Below the pieces are notes generated by a model. That model made no database searches. It was not told the origin of the DNA and saw only the letters and a program-made list of their open reading frames with translations. A stretch of 54,551 bases of DNA from Lachnospiraceae bacterium (lineage in GTDB: Bacteria > Bacillota > Clostridia > Lachnospirales > Lachnospiraceae): the NCBI GenBank assembly GCA_910574185.1, contig CAJSZQ010000028.1, forward strand, positions 1 through 54,551, in the 5' to 3' direction. The position numbers and the translations under genes were made by a program. Every line of letters begins with the position of its first letter. Position 1 is the stretch's first letter. This document shows, in pieces, positions 1-8,576 of the stretch.

Positions 1-130
1 ATTGACACAAAAAAGGGAGGTCATTGCTTTTTTCTTTGAAAAAGTGGTGAAACCCTTGAAATAATAAGGTTTGTTAAAAAAATATGGTAGTTAACTTGAC
101 ACTACCGGAAGGGGAGAGGAGGATAAATTA

Positions 131-421
131 ATGTTAGAACACAAAGACTTAGAAATGATTACTGAAATCATTGAAAGGGTTGTAAAACCGATTAAGTCAG
201 ATGTTGGAGCGCTTAAAAGCGATATGAGGGCATTACAACTAACACTTGAAAACGAGACGAATAAAGGAATTAAAATTATCGCTGAAGGTCACTTGGATTT
301 AAGCCGGAAGCTGGATGAAGCGTTGAAAATCGAAAACGAAAAAGAGATGCTTAAGCTGAGGGTAAACCGCTTAGAAAGTGAAGTGGAGAAATTGAAGGCG
401 AAGTTAGAAGAAATAGCTTAA
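131..421 (+). CDS. Small coiled-coil protein of unknown function
   Basis: A 96-residue, highly charged, almost wholly helical protein. The C-terminal half (about residues 60-95) has heptad-like spacing of Leu/Val among Glu and Lys, as in a coiled coil; there is no signal peptide or membrane segment. A strong SD (GGGGAGAGGAGG) precedes the ATG, and an intrinsic terminator follows at 438-462, so it looks like a stand-alone gene. Similar short proteins with an 'EGHLDLxRKLDEA' stretch are common in Firmicutes, but I know of no assigned function. It sits next to the broken end of the SpoIID-like gene and may have arrived with the event that cut that gene. Confidence 0.7.
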   Translation: MLEHKDLEMITEIIERVVKPIKSDVGALKSDMRALQLTLENETNKGIKIIAEGHLDLSRKLDEALKIENEKEMLKLRVNRLESEVEKLKAKLEEIA

Positions 422-437
422 GCGGAAACAGAAAAAT

Positions 438-462
438 GGCGGCGGTAAAAGCCGCCTTTTTT
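438..462 (+). terminator. Intrinsic terminator after the coiled-coil gene
   Basis: GGCGGC (438-443) pairs with GCCGCC (451-456) around a 7-nt loop and is followed directly by a T run. It ends the short gene at 131-421. Confidence 0.75.
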
Positions 463-550
463 GTGTGAAGTATGATAGCGGAACATCCGAGACGAATGTG
501 CAGATTTTGTCAAGAAGTTAGCATAATAGCCAATTTTAAAACTTTATAGG

Positions 551-1444
551 TTATAACAAAAAGGTCATCCAGTTCGGACACTGTACCTGCCGTCCGTCGC
601 AGTACTGGGTCAGGATTGGCTGGCGCACATTTGGTCTGGACAGATAATCGGCAAACAGCTCATCTACAATGACAGAAATGGATTGAAAGATATTCCGTTC
701 CGGTATCCATTTGTGGTCGAAAGCAGTGGAGGAGGTGATGGTGAAATCATAACCCTGGTTTCGATACCACTCCGTATATACCCGATTTAAGGTGAAGGAC
801 ATAATGGCAAGCACGTTCGCGCGAATCGTATTGGCCGGCCATGTGGCGTAGATTTCACTGGAGGCCACGTTCTTAATATAATCTTTATATTTCACATAAT
901 AATTTTTTGCAGTACTATCTCTGGGACTTCCGTCGTGCACCACAATATATTCAGGAACCACTACTCGGCTCAATACAATCTCACCGCTCTCATTTACCGG
1001 TTTGATTTCATCCTCCGGTATTTTGGGTGGGTAGGTGCCATATAATGTATGGGCCGGAATGACGAAGACTTCTTCCTCCGTACCGGTGGTATCCAGAGGG
1101 TTTAGCTGTACATTCTGAATAGCTGTCGTATCTGCAAGTATTTCTGTGCCTGCAATGCTTATCGGCTCAAAGCCGGGGGCCTGTATCTGCAGGGTATATT
1201 CAGAATATGGCTGAATATCATTTTCCGGGTTTAAGCTGTATTCCACCGGAGGGGCGGAGAGTTCCAGAATCTCAGTCTGCCCGGAAGAATCGGTCGTTAC
1301 CTGTTCCAGGGTGCTTTCTGGAACTCCAGTATATGAAATACTGATGGTAGCATCAGAAACCGGGAAAGAAGTGATTTGGGAAGTAATATTAATCTGAAGA
1401 CGTCCAACATCAGGAGTGTCAGAAGATGGTATAGGATCGCTCAT
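551..1444 (-). CDS. SpoIID-like cell-wall protein, C-terminally truncated
   Basis: About 297 residues from ATG 1444, which has GAGG seven bases upstream; a longer in-frame TTG start at 1459 is less likely. Residues 1 to about 125 resemble a carboxypeptidase-regulatory/CnaB-type beta domain. From about residue 155 the chain resembles the SpoIID-like domain of clostridial peptidoglycan-binding proteins (motifs 'SSEIYATWP', 'SFTLNRVYTEWY', 'TSSTAFD', 'QYCDGRQVQCPNWMT'). Relatives normally continue with 'QWGS', the rest of the domain and a peptidoglycan-binding module. Here the frame ends as FLL-stop right after 'NWMT', and nothing homologous is readable beyond it. It is probably a remnant; the domain type is inferred from memory of the family. 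Confidence 0.62.
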   Translation of the reverse strand: MSDPIPSSDTPDVGRLQINITSQITSFPVSDATISISYTGVPESTLEQVTTDSSGQTEILELSAPPVEYSLNPENDIQPYSEYTLQIQAPGFEPISIAGTEILADTTAIQNVQLNPLDTTGTEEEVFVIPAHTLYGTYPPKIPEDEIKPVNESGEIVLSRVVVPEYIVVHDGSPRDSTAKNYYVKYKDYIKNVASSEIYATWPANTIRANVLAIMSFTLNRVYTEWYRNQGYDFTITSSTAFDHKWIPERNIFQSISVIVDELFADYLSRPNVRQPILTQYCDGRQVQCPNWMTFLL

Positions 1445-1561
1445 TGTGTAACCTCGCAAATTCTGTTACAATTAATATATACAGATAGATATAGATTGTG
1501 AATAAATCTTAGTGTTTGCAGAGTGAGCGACAACAAATAAAGTATTTTACGGGGAGTAGTT

Positions 1562-2779
1562 ATGAAGAAGAGAAAAGGTGGCTGTCTGAGGTTTCTGTTA
1601 AGATTTTTACTTATATGGCTGTTTGTTTTGCTGCTGCTGATAGGATTCCGGTTATTTAAGGAGCATAAGTTTGCTCAGGGCGAGAAGGATGTAGAGGCTT
1701 ATCAGGAGATTCCCTATCAGGAAGATTCCGAAGGAGAAGAGAAATTTGCGCTTCATTATTATTATAGTCTATTGAGTAATAAGGAAGAGAAGAGAATTTA
1801 CCGGGAGATTTATCAGGGATTGAAGAATCGGGAGGATGAGATTTATATTCATTGTAAGGATGCAAATCAGGCAAACCGTATTCTGGGAGAGGTTTTGCGG
1901 GATTATCCTGATTTTTTCTGGTGCGATGGAGGGGTAAGTTCTACCTCTTATGAGATGGATTCCGGGCAGGAACCCTATACGATTGTGAGTCCGGAATACA
2001 ATTGTTCTTTAGAGGAGAAGCAGGCCAGACAGGAACAGATTGACAGTGCGGTTCGTGAAGTTCTTCAGGGCATATCTATGGATGCGTCGGATTATGACAA
2101 GATTTTGTATGTGTATGAATATATTGTTAATTCTGTTGAGTATGATTTGGAGGCTCCCGATAATCAGAATATATACAGTTCTCTGGCAGGGAAACGTTCG
2201 GTTTGCGCTGGTTATTCCAAAGCGGCACAATATCTTTTGGAGAGGCTGGGGATTACAACAATCTATGTGACGGGGACTGCGAACGAAACAAATTCCCATG
2301 CATGGAATATGGTACAGTGCGGCGGGGAATATTACCATTTGGACACCACTTGGGGAGATCCGGTATACCAGCTTGCAGAAGGAGAGGAGGCGTCTCAGTG
2401 GGAAAATATTACATATGATTATATGTGTTGTAATGATGTAGAAATAAACCGCACTCATAAGGCAGATGTGGAATATCCATTACCGGAGTGTACCGGTATG
2501 TCCTGGAATTATTATGTGGTAAATGGGATGTATTATGATAGCTATGACAGTGATACGGCGCTGAATGCGTTGAACGGGGCGATTAATGAGCGGCGTAACC
2601 CAACCGTATTCAAGTATTTTGATGAGGCTAGTTATCAGCAGGCGAAAGAAGAGATTCTCGGAAGCCTGGTTCATATTGCGGCTCAGAATCTATGCAGTAT
2701 TTATGGATTGGGAGAAGTACAGTATTATTATGAAGACCGGCCGGAGCTTTGTAAACTGACTATATACTGGCAATATTAG
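1562..2779 (+). CDS. Membrane-anchored transglutaminase-like protein
   Basis: 405 residues. A basic N-terminus is followed by one strongly hydrophobic segment (about residues 10-27), giving a signal anchor with the bulk of the protein outside. The transglutaminase-like core is at about residues 170-265, with the papain-type triad visible as Cys215 ('SVCAGYS'), His246 ('SHAWN') and Asp261 ('HLDTTWGD'). Such proteins in Clostridia act as proteases or cross-link surface proteins; the substrate here is unknown. SD GGGGAG precedes ATG 1562. It is transcribed away from the truncated SpoIID-like gene and has no obvious operon partner. Confidence 0.85.
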   Translation: MKKRKGGCLRFLLRFLLIWLFVLLLLIGFRLFKEHKFAQGEKDVEAYQEIPYQEDSEGEEKFALHYYYSLLSNKEEKRIYREIYQGLKNREDEIYIHCKDANQANRILGEVLRDYPDFFWCDGGVSSTSYEMDSGQEPYTIVSPEYNCSLEEKQARQEQIDSAVREVLQGISMDASDYDKILYVYEYIVNSVEYDLEAPDNQNIYSSLAGKRSVCAGYSKAAQYLLERLGITTIYVTGTANETNSHAWNMVQCGGEYYHLDTTWGDPVYQLAEGEEASQWENITYDYMCCNDVEINRTHKADVEYPLPECTGMSWNYYVVNGMYYDSYDSDTALNALNGAINERRNPTVFKYFDEASYQQAKEEILGSLVHIAAQNLCSIYGLGEVQYYYEDRPELCKLTIYWQY

Positions 2780-2800
2780 GCATTAAGAAAGAATGTAAAA

Positions 2801-2899
2801 TTTAATCGCGAAGCGATTTCAAATGGAATGTTACTCCGTCTGCTCAGAGACATGCTCCTGATTCAATCCGCGTCTGGCAGGCGATGTGTGAACAGTAAC
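2801..2899 (+). repeat. Dispersed intergenic repeat, copy A
   Basis: Begins with a small hairpin (AATCGC-gaa-GCGATT) and runs into a stretch that closely matches the reverse complement of 9555-9612 (the CTGCT[CT]AGAGAC segment and the 26-nt motif GCGTCtGgCAGGcGAtGTGTGAACAG at 2870-2895). The same 26-nt motif occurs at 8338-8363. It is non-coding and fills most of the gap between the transglutaminase-like gene and the carA promoter. Confidence 0.55.
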
Positions 2900-2939
2900 G
2901 AACTGCTACCACAGGCTATGAATATTCGTTGTATCAGGG

Positions 2940-2968
2940 TTGAAAAATACAGGAACTTGTTGTATAAT
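2940..2968 (+). promoter_or_regulatory. Promoter of carAB
   Basis: TTGAAA (2940-2945), a 17-nt spacer and TATAAT (2963-2968) lie about 60 bp before the carA start. A 5-bp inverted repeat, TTGTA/TACAA (2960-2964 and 2972-2976), surrounds the -10 box and could be an operator. No pyrimidine attenuator hairpin is obvious in the short leader. Confidence 0.6.
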
Positions 2969-3029
2969 TTCTACAATTTGTGCAGTTATATTTTTAAAGA
3001 GAAAACACAGAAAGGGAACAGGTGAGTGT

Positions 3030-4115
3030 ATGAAAGCATTTCTTATCTTAGAAGATGGGACAGTCTTTACCGGAACCAGTATCGGTTCTGAGAAAGATGT
3101 AATAAGCGAGATTGTGTTCAATACTTCTATGACAGGATATTTGGAGGTATTGACAGACCCATCTTATGCCGGACAGGCAGTGGTAATGACCTATCCGTTA
3201 ATTGGTAATTATGGAATTACACCGGATATGGAATCGAAGAAAGCGTGGCCGGACGGATATATTGTGAGGGAGCTTGCGAGGATGCCAAGTAATTTCCGCT
3301 GCGAGGGAACGATTCAAGAGTTTCTGAAAGAACAGGATATTCCTGGGATTGCAGGGATAGACACCCGGGCGCTTACCAAGATTCTCAGGGAAAAGGGAAC
3401 CATGAACGGTATGATTACGACGGATGAAGCGTATGACCTTCAAGAAATTCTTCCAAAGCTTAAGGAATACCGGATTGGGGACGTAGTTTCTGAGGCTGCT
3501 TGCACAGAAAAAGAAGTCCTTGTGGGAGAAGGATGTAAGGTTGCGCTTATGGATTTCGGCGCAAAGAGTAATATTGCCAGGTCTTTGAACATCAGAGGCT
3601 GTGAGGTGACCATTTATCCGGCACATACGGCTGCTGAAGATATCATAGCAAGTCATCCGGACGGGATCATGTTATCCAATGGACCCGGAGATCCGGAGAC
3701 GAATGTTTCTATTATTAAGGAAGTCAAGAAATTGTCAGATACAGATATTCCAATCTTTGCAATTTGTCTGGGGCATCAGCTCATGGCCCTTGCACATGGA
3801 GGGAAAACGTACAAGCTGAAATATGGACACCGGGGAGGCAATCATCCGGTGAAGGACCTTGCAACAGGCCGGGTGTATATCTCGTCTCAGAACCATGGCT
3901 ACGCGGTGGATGCTTCGACGATAGATGAAACGGTTGCGAAGGAAGCTTTTGTAAATGTAAACGATGGAACCAACGAAGGTCTTGCATACATAGGCAAGGA
4001 TATCTTTACGGTGCAGTTTCATCCGGAGGCCTGTCCGGGACCGCAGGATTCAGGATACCTGTTCGATAGGTTCATTCAGATGATGAAGGATAGAAAGGAG
4101 AGGAAAGATGCCTAA
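3030..4115 (+). CDS. carA: Carbamoyl-phosphate synthase small subunit
   Basis: 361 residues from ATG 3030 (SD GGTGAG); the frame is open further upstream, but family alignment begins at 'MKAFLILEDGTVF'. The subunit hydrolyses glutamine and passes ammonia to CarB to make carbamoyl phosphate for arginine and pyrimidine synthesis. The N-terminal half is the CPSase small-chain domain. The C-terminal half is a class I glutamine amidotransferase with the nucleophile Cys246 in 'AICLGHQL' and the His/Glu pair in 'FHPEACPGP'. Length is normal. It overlaps carB by 8 bp, as expected for translational coupling. Confidence 0.97.
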   Translation: MKAFLILEDGTVFTGTSIGSEKDVISEIVFNTSMTGYLEVLTDPSYAGQAVVMTYPLIGNYGITPDMESKKAWPDGYIVRELARMPSNFRCEGTIQEFLKEQDIPGIAGIDTRALTKILREKGTMNGMITTDEAYDLQEILPKLKEYRIGDVVSEAACTEKEVLVGEGCKVALMDFGAKSNIARSLNIRGCEVTIYPAHTAAEDIIASHPDGIMLSNGPGDPETNVSIIKEVKKLSDTDIPIFAICLGHQLMALAHGGKTYKLKYGHRGGNHPVKDLATGRVYISSQNHGYAVDASTIDETVAKEAFVNVNDGTNEGLAYIGKDIFTVQFHPEACPGPQDSGYLFDRFIQMMKDRKERKDA

Positions 4116-7100
4116 AATTAAGGATATTCAGAAGGTACTTGTGATTGGCTCCGGTCCGATTATTATCGGACAGGCAGCAGAATTTGATTATGCGGGTACG
4201 CAGGCATGCCGCTCTCTGAAGGAGGAGGGAGTGGAGGTTGTATTATTAAACTCCAACCCTGCGACGATTATGACAGACAAAGATATTGCAGACCGGGTCT
4301 ATATTGAACCGCTTACGGTAGAAGTAGTGGAGCAGTTGATTTTAAAAGAGAAACCGGATAGCATCCTTCCGACTCTGGGCGGACAGGCAGGACTTAATCT
4401 GGCGATGGAGCTGGAAGAGACCGGATTTTTGAGAGAGAATCACGTGCGGTTAATCGGAACTACGTCCGAGACCATTAAAAAAGCGGAAGACCGCCTGGAA
4501 TTTAAGGCAACCATGGAAAAGATTGGGGAACCCTGCGCGGCGTCTTTGGTAGTGGAAAACGTTGAGGACGGTATTCAGTTTGCGGAAAGTATCGGGTATC
4601 CGGTCGTTCTACGTCCGGCATATACCCTGGGCGGCAGCGGCGGCGGTATTGCAAATAGCCGCAGGCAGTTGGTGGAGATTTTAGAGAATGGTCTAAGACT
4701 TTCCAGGGTAGGACAGGTTCTCGTGGAACGCTGTATTGCCGGTTGGAAAGAGATTGAATATGAGGTGATGCGTGACGGCAACGGCAACTGCATTACCGTA
4801 TGTAATATGGAAAATATTGACCCGGTAGGCGTGCATACCGGAGACAGCATCGTTGTGGCTCCTTCCCAGACGTTAGGGGATAAGGAGTATCAGATGCTCC
4901 GTACTTCTGCGCTGAATATTATCAGCGAGTTAAACATTACCGGAGGCTGCAACGTGCAGTATGCTCTGCACCCGGATACCTTTGAATACTGTGTTATCGA
5001 GGTAAATCCTAGAGTGAGCCGTTCTTCTGCCCTTGCATCTAAGGCCACCGGATATCCAATCGCCAAAGTGGCTGCAAAGATTGCCCTCGGCTATACCCTG
5101 GATGAGATTCAGAACGCGGTTACAAAGAAGACCTACGCCAGCTTTGAGCCGATGCTGGATTACTGTGTAGTGAAGATTCCAAGGCTTCCTTTTGATAAAT
5201 TTATCAGTGCGAAGCGTACGTTGACCACTCAGATGAAGGCTACCGGTGAGGTGATGAGTATTTGTGATAACTTCGAGGGCGCTCTGATGAAGGCGATTCG
5301 CTCTCTGGAGCAGCATGTAGACAGTCTGATGTCTTATGATTATTCCTACCTTACGGGAGAAGAGCTGTTAGAAGTATTAAAAGTGGTGGACGACAGACGA
5401 ATCTGGAAGATTGCGGAGGCAGTCCGTCAGGGAATCAGCATTCAGGAAATCCATGAGGTCACGAAGATTGACAAATGGTTTATCGACAAAATTGCCCGGC
5501 TGGTAGAGTTAGAGACGAAGATGAAGCGCAGCGCTTTAAGTGAAGAGCTTTTGAGAGAAGCGAAACGGATGGAATTTCCGGATAATGTAATCGCAAAGAT
5601 TACCGGACATACCGAGCGGGAAATTCATGATATGCGTCATCAGTACGGTATTACGGCGGCTTACAAGATGGTAGATACCTGCGCGGCGGAATTTGCGGCG
5701 GAAACGCCTTACTATTATTCCGTATACGGAAGCGAGAATGAGGTAGAGGAGACGGGAAGCCGCAAAAAAGTTTTAGTGCTTGGCTCAGGTCCCATCCGAA
5801 TCGGGCAGGGAATTGAATTTGACTTCTGCTCAGTGCATTGTACCTGGGCGTTTGCAAAGGAAGGCTATGAGACAATTATAGTAAATAATAACCCGGAGAC
5901 GGTAAGTACGGATTTTGACATTGCGGACAAGCTGTATTTTGAGCCTCTGACCCCGGAGGATGTGGAGAGCATTGTAGATTTGGAGAAGCCGGACGGAGCG
6001 GTGGTTCAGTTTGGCGGCCAGACGGCCATTAAGCTTACGGAAGCGTTAATGAAAATGGGCGTTCCTATTTTGGGAACCTCGGCAGAGAACGTAGATGCGG
6101 CAGAGGATAGGGAATTGTTTGATGCAATTCTGGAAAAGTGTGAGATTCCAAGACCTACCGGAGGAACGGTATATACGGCAGAAGAGGCTAAGGAAGTGGC
6201 CAACAGACTTGGATATCCGGTTTTGGTAAGACCTTCCTACGTGCTGGGCGGTCAGGGTATGCAGATTGCGATTAACGATCATGATATCGATGAATTTATC
6301 GGAATCATCAATCGGATTGCGCAGGATCATCCGATTCTGGTTGACAAGTATCTTCAGGGCAAGGAGATTGAGGTGGATGCGGTCTGTGACGGAACCGATA
6401 TTCTGATTCCCGGAATTATGGAGCATATTGAACGGGCCGGAATCCATTCCGGGGATAGTATCTCTGTTTATCCTGCGAAAAGCATCAGCGAAAAGACGAA
6501 GCGGACCATTGAAGAATATACCAGAAAGCTTGCGCAGTCTCTCCATGTAATCGGGCTGATTAATATTCAGTTTATTGTGTGTGGGGAGGACGTATATGTA
6601 ATTGAAGTAAATCCGCGTTCCAGCCGTACCGTTCCATATATCAGCAAGGTGACCGGAATCCCTATCGTGCCGCTGGCTTCTAAGGTTATTATTGGCCATA
6701 CGATTCAGGAACTCGGCTATACTCCAGGACTTCAGCCGGAGGCGGATTATTTCGCGGTGAAAATGCCGGTATTTTCCTTTGAAAAAATCCGGGATGCAGA
6801 TATCAGCTTAGGGCCGGAAATGAAGTCCACAGGGGAGTGCTTGGGGATTGCTAAGACTTTTGACGAAGCGCTGTACAAGGCCTTTTTAGGCGCAGGAATC
6901 AAGCTTCCGAAGCATAACAATATGATTATTACCGTCAGGGACGAGGATAAAAAGGATATCGTGGAGATTGGGCGTCGATTTGCGGAGATTGGGTACAAGA
7001 TTTTCGCTACGGAAGGTACTGCCGCAGCCCTAAAAGAACATGGAGTGAAAGCGATTGCGGTCAATAAGATTGAGCAGGTGTCGCCGAATCTGATGGATTT

Positions 7101-7305
7101 GATTCTGGGACATAAGATTGATTTGGTTATTGATACGCCGCCTCAGGGAGCGGAGCGTGCGAAAGATGGTTTTGTAATCCGAAGAAGCGCGATTGAGACC
7201 GGGGTGAATGTGCTGACAGCCATTGATACGGCCCAGGCGCTGATTACCAGTCTGGAGAATACGGATATTAAGAAGCTGACACTGGTTGATATTGCGAAAA
7301 TATAA
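4108..7305 (+). CDS. carB: Carbamoyl-phosphate synthase large subunit
   Basis: 1065 residues, the usual length. It builds carbamoyl phosphate from bicarbonate, ammonia and two ATP. Two homologous halves are visible: each has a pre-ATP-grasp 'VLGSGPIxIGQ' segment (near the start and at about residue 555) followed by an ATP-grasp domain with glycine-rich 'LRPAYTLGGSGGGI' or 'VRPSYVLGGQGMQI'. The C-terminal ~140 residues form the MGS-like allosteric domain. The upstream half contains the oligomerisation linker. It is co-transcribed with carA. No strong hairpin terminator is seen in the next 100 bp. Confidence 0.98.
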   Translation: MPKIKDIQKVLVIGSGPIIIGQAAEFDYAGTQACRSLKEEGVEVVLLNSNPATIMTDKDIADRVYIEPLTVEVVEQLILKEKPDSILPTLGGQAGLNLAMELEETGFLRENHVRLIGTTSETIKKAEDRLEFKATMEKIGEPCAASLVVENVEDGIQFAESIGYPVVLRPAYTLGGSGGGIANSRRQLVEILENGLRLSRVGQVLVERCIAGWKEIEYEVMRDGNGNCITVCNMENIDPVGVHTGDSIVVAPSQTLGDKEYQMLRTSALNIISELNITGGCNVQYALHPDTFEYCVIEVNPRVSRSSALASKATGYPIAKVAAKIALGYTLDEIQNAVTKKTYASFEPMLDYCVVKIPRLPFDKFISAKRTLTTQMKATGEVMSICDNFEGALMKAIRSLEQHVDSLMSYDYSYLTGEELLEVLKVVDDRRIWKIAEAVRQGISIQEIHEVTKIDKWFIDKIARLVELETKMKRSALSEELLREAKRMEFPDNVIAKITGHTEREIHDMRHQYGITAAYKMVDTCAAEFAAETPYYYSVYGSENEVEETGSRKKVLVLGSGPIRIGQGIEFDFCSVHCTWAFAKEGYETIIVNNNPETVSTDFDIADKLYFEPLTPEDVESIVDLEKPDGAVVQFGGQTAIKLTEALMKMGVPILGTSAENVDAAEDRELFDAILEKCEIPRPTGGTVYTAEEAKEVANRLGYPVLVRPSYVLGGQGMQIAINDHDIDEFIGIINRIAQDHPILVDKYLQGKEIEVDAVCDGTDILIPGIMEHIERAGIHSGDSISVYPAKSISEKTKRTIEEYTRKLAQSLHVIGLINIQFIVCGEDVYVIEVNPRSSRTVPYISKVTGIPIVPLASKVIIGHTIQELGYTPGLQPEADYFAVKMPVFSFEKIRDADISLGPEMKSTGECLGIAKTFDEALYKAFLGAGIKLPKHNNMIITVRDEDKKDIVEIGRRFAEIGYKIFATEGTAAALKEHGVKAIAVNKIEQVSPNLMDLILGHKIDLVIDTPPQGAERAKDGFVIRRSAIETGVNVLTAIDTAQALITSLENTDIKKLTLVDIAKI

Positions 7306-7488
7306 CAGTACTATTCTGGCAGGATATAACAGTATTGGAAAATAGTTATAATTGAATTTTATATGGACGCATGATATGATGCCTTCAGTACAAAATGTAA
7401 CAATTTTGTAATAATTGTAATAAAGTTGAAAAAAATGAGTATACTTTATTAACAAAACAAAGTATGTATACAGGAGGGAATCATATTT

Positions 7489-8199
7489 ATGTTGAAATAC
7501 AAATTTCATTTAAAAAACGGAGTAGCAAAGGCGCGAATGTGTATGGCCGCTTCGGTGGCTCTATCTACGATGACATTAGGATTTACCAGTCATGCGGCGG
7601 ATATACAGGATGGAATTTTACCAGGGACCGCAGTATTATCAATGGAACTGCTTTTGTCAGATGGTTTTGAAGAAATGGCAGATGGTAAGATGGCCGAGGT
7701 AAACGAAAAGCCGGCGGAAACTGTGAAGGAGACTCTGAAAAAAGCGGAAGAAAAGGCGGAAGAGTTAAGGGCGCAGAAGGAAGCTGAAGAAAGACAAAAG
7801 GCTGAGCAGGCGGAGCGGGAAGCACAGGCAGCACAGGCGGCGGCCAGAACGGCGTCTGCTGCCGGAAGCGGTTCAGAGAGAGAGCTTTTGGCTTCTATTA
7901 TTTTCTGCGAGGCCGGAAATCAGTCATTTGAAGGACAGGTTGCCGTTGGAGCGGTGGTTCTGAACCGAATTGCCAGCGGCGCATATCCTAATACTATGGA
8001 GGGCGTTATTTATCAGCCGGGACAGTTTGGTCCGGCAGGCAGCGGATGGTTAGACCAGGTGCGGAGCTCAGGAGGGTATACTTCGACAGCTATGCAGGCG
8101 GCAGACGCGGCGCTTGCCGGTCAGAATCCAATCGGGGGATGTCTGTACTTTGACCAGGGAGGTTACGGAATGCAGATTGGAGCACATTTCTTTCACTAA
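7489..8199 (+). CDS. Secreted SleB-family cell-wall hydrolase
   Basis: 236 residues. A signal peptide ends near 'TSHA' (about residue 36). A Lys/Glu/Ala-rich helical region (about 65-120, probably coiled coil) links to a C-terminal Hydrolase_2/SleB domain (about 125-236) with the conserved 'IIFCEAGNQ' (probable catalytic Glu141), 'VAVGAVVLNRI', 'VIYQPGQF' and 'AADAAL'. Family members are lytic transglycosylase-like enzymes acting on spore cortex or vegetative peptidoglycan; the coiled coil and exported form suggest a vegetative wall role. SD AGGAGGG lies before ATG 7489 and a terminator follows at 8231-8279, so it is probably monocistronic. Confidence 0.85.
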   Translation: MLKYKFHLKNGVAKARMCMAASVALSTMTLGFTSHAADIQDGILPGTAVLSMELLLSDGFEEMADGKMAEVNEKPAETVKETLKKAEEKAEELRAQKEAEERQKAEQAEREAQAAQAAARTASAAGSGSERELLASIIFCEAGNQSFEGQVAVGAVVLNRIASGAYPNTMEGVIYQPGQFGPAGSGWLDQVRSSGGYTSTAMQAADAALAGQNPIGGCLYFDQGGYGMQIGAHFFH

Positions 8200-8230
8200 A
8201 AATGAAAAGAGGAATATCTATCTTGGATAA

Positions 8231-8279
8231 AACATAGCAGACAAGTCTCATTCTCTGAGAATTGCCTGCTATGTTTTTT
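8231..8279 (+). terminator. Intrinsic terminator after the SleB-like gene
   Basis: ACATAGCAG (8232-8240) pairs with CTGCTATGT (8266-8274); an inner TCTC/GAGA pair extends the hairpin, and a T run follows to 8279. Confidence 0.75.
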
Positions 8280-8337
8280 ATGATACTAGGAAACTTTGTT
8301 CCCTATATCATAAAAAACCTCCAAGGGATGCGAACTC

Positions 8338-8363
8338 GCGTCCGGCAGGTGACGTGTGAACAG
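8338..8363 (+). repeat. 26-nt motif of the dispersed repeat, copy B
   Basis: GCGTCCGGCAGG followed by TGACGTGTGAACAG: 23 of 26 positions match 2870-2895, and it closely matches the reverse complement of 9555-9580. Only this short part of the larger repeat is recognisable here. Confidence 0.4.
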
Positions 8364-8497
8364 AAACATAACAAAGCAGGCGCAGCGAAAATCTGTTAAA
8401 ATCATATGTACTTTTTCTTTATTTTGGTTTAATATATCATCAGAAGTCGAATTTTGCGAAATGCTGCATTGCATAGTTAATAAGGTAGATTCTATTA

Positions 8498-8533
8498 TGC
8501 TGAAACATTTACTTTCAGTCAAATGTTTCAGCA
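8498..8533. repeat. Perfect 13-bp inverted repeat before the Glu-rich gene
   Basis: TGCTGAAACATTT (8498-8510) and AAATGTTTCAGCA (8521-8533) are exact reverse complements around a 10-nt loop. No T run follows, so it is not a typical terminator; it lies about 45 bp before the next start codon and could be an operator or a leader hairpin. Confidence 0.4.
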
Positions 8534-8576
8534 CAATAGGTGCGGTAAGGCATCATAATCAGAAAGGGGAGTATAA

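Noticed and set aside
8498..8533. Perfect 13-bp hairpin as terminator
   Set aside because: No T run after the stem, and the SleB-like gene already has a better terminator at 8231-8279.
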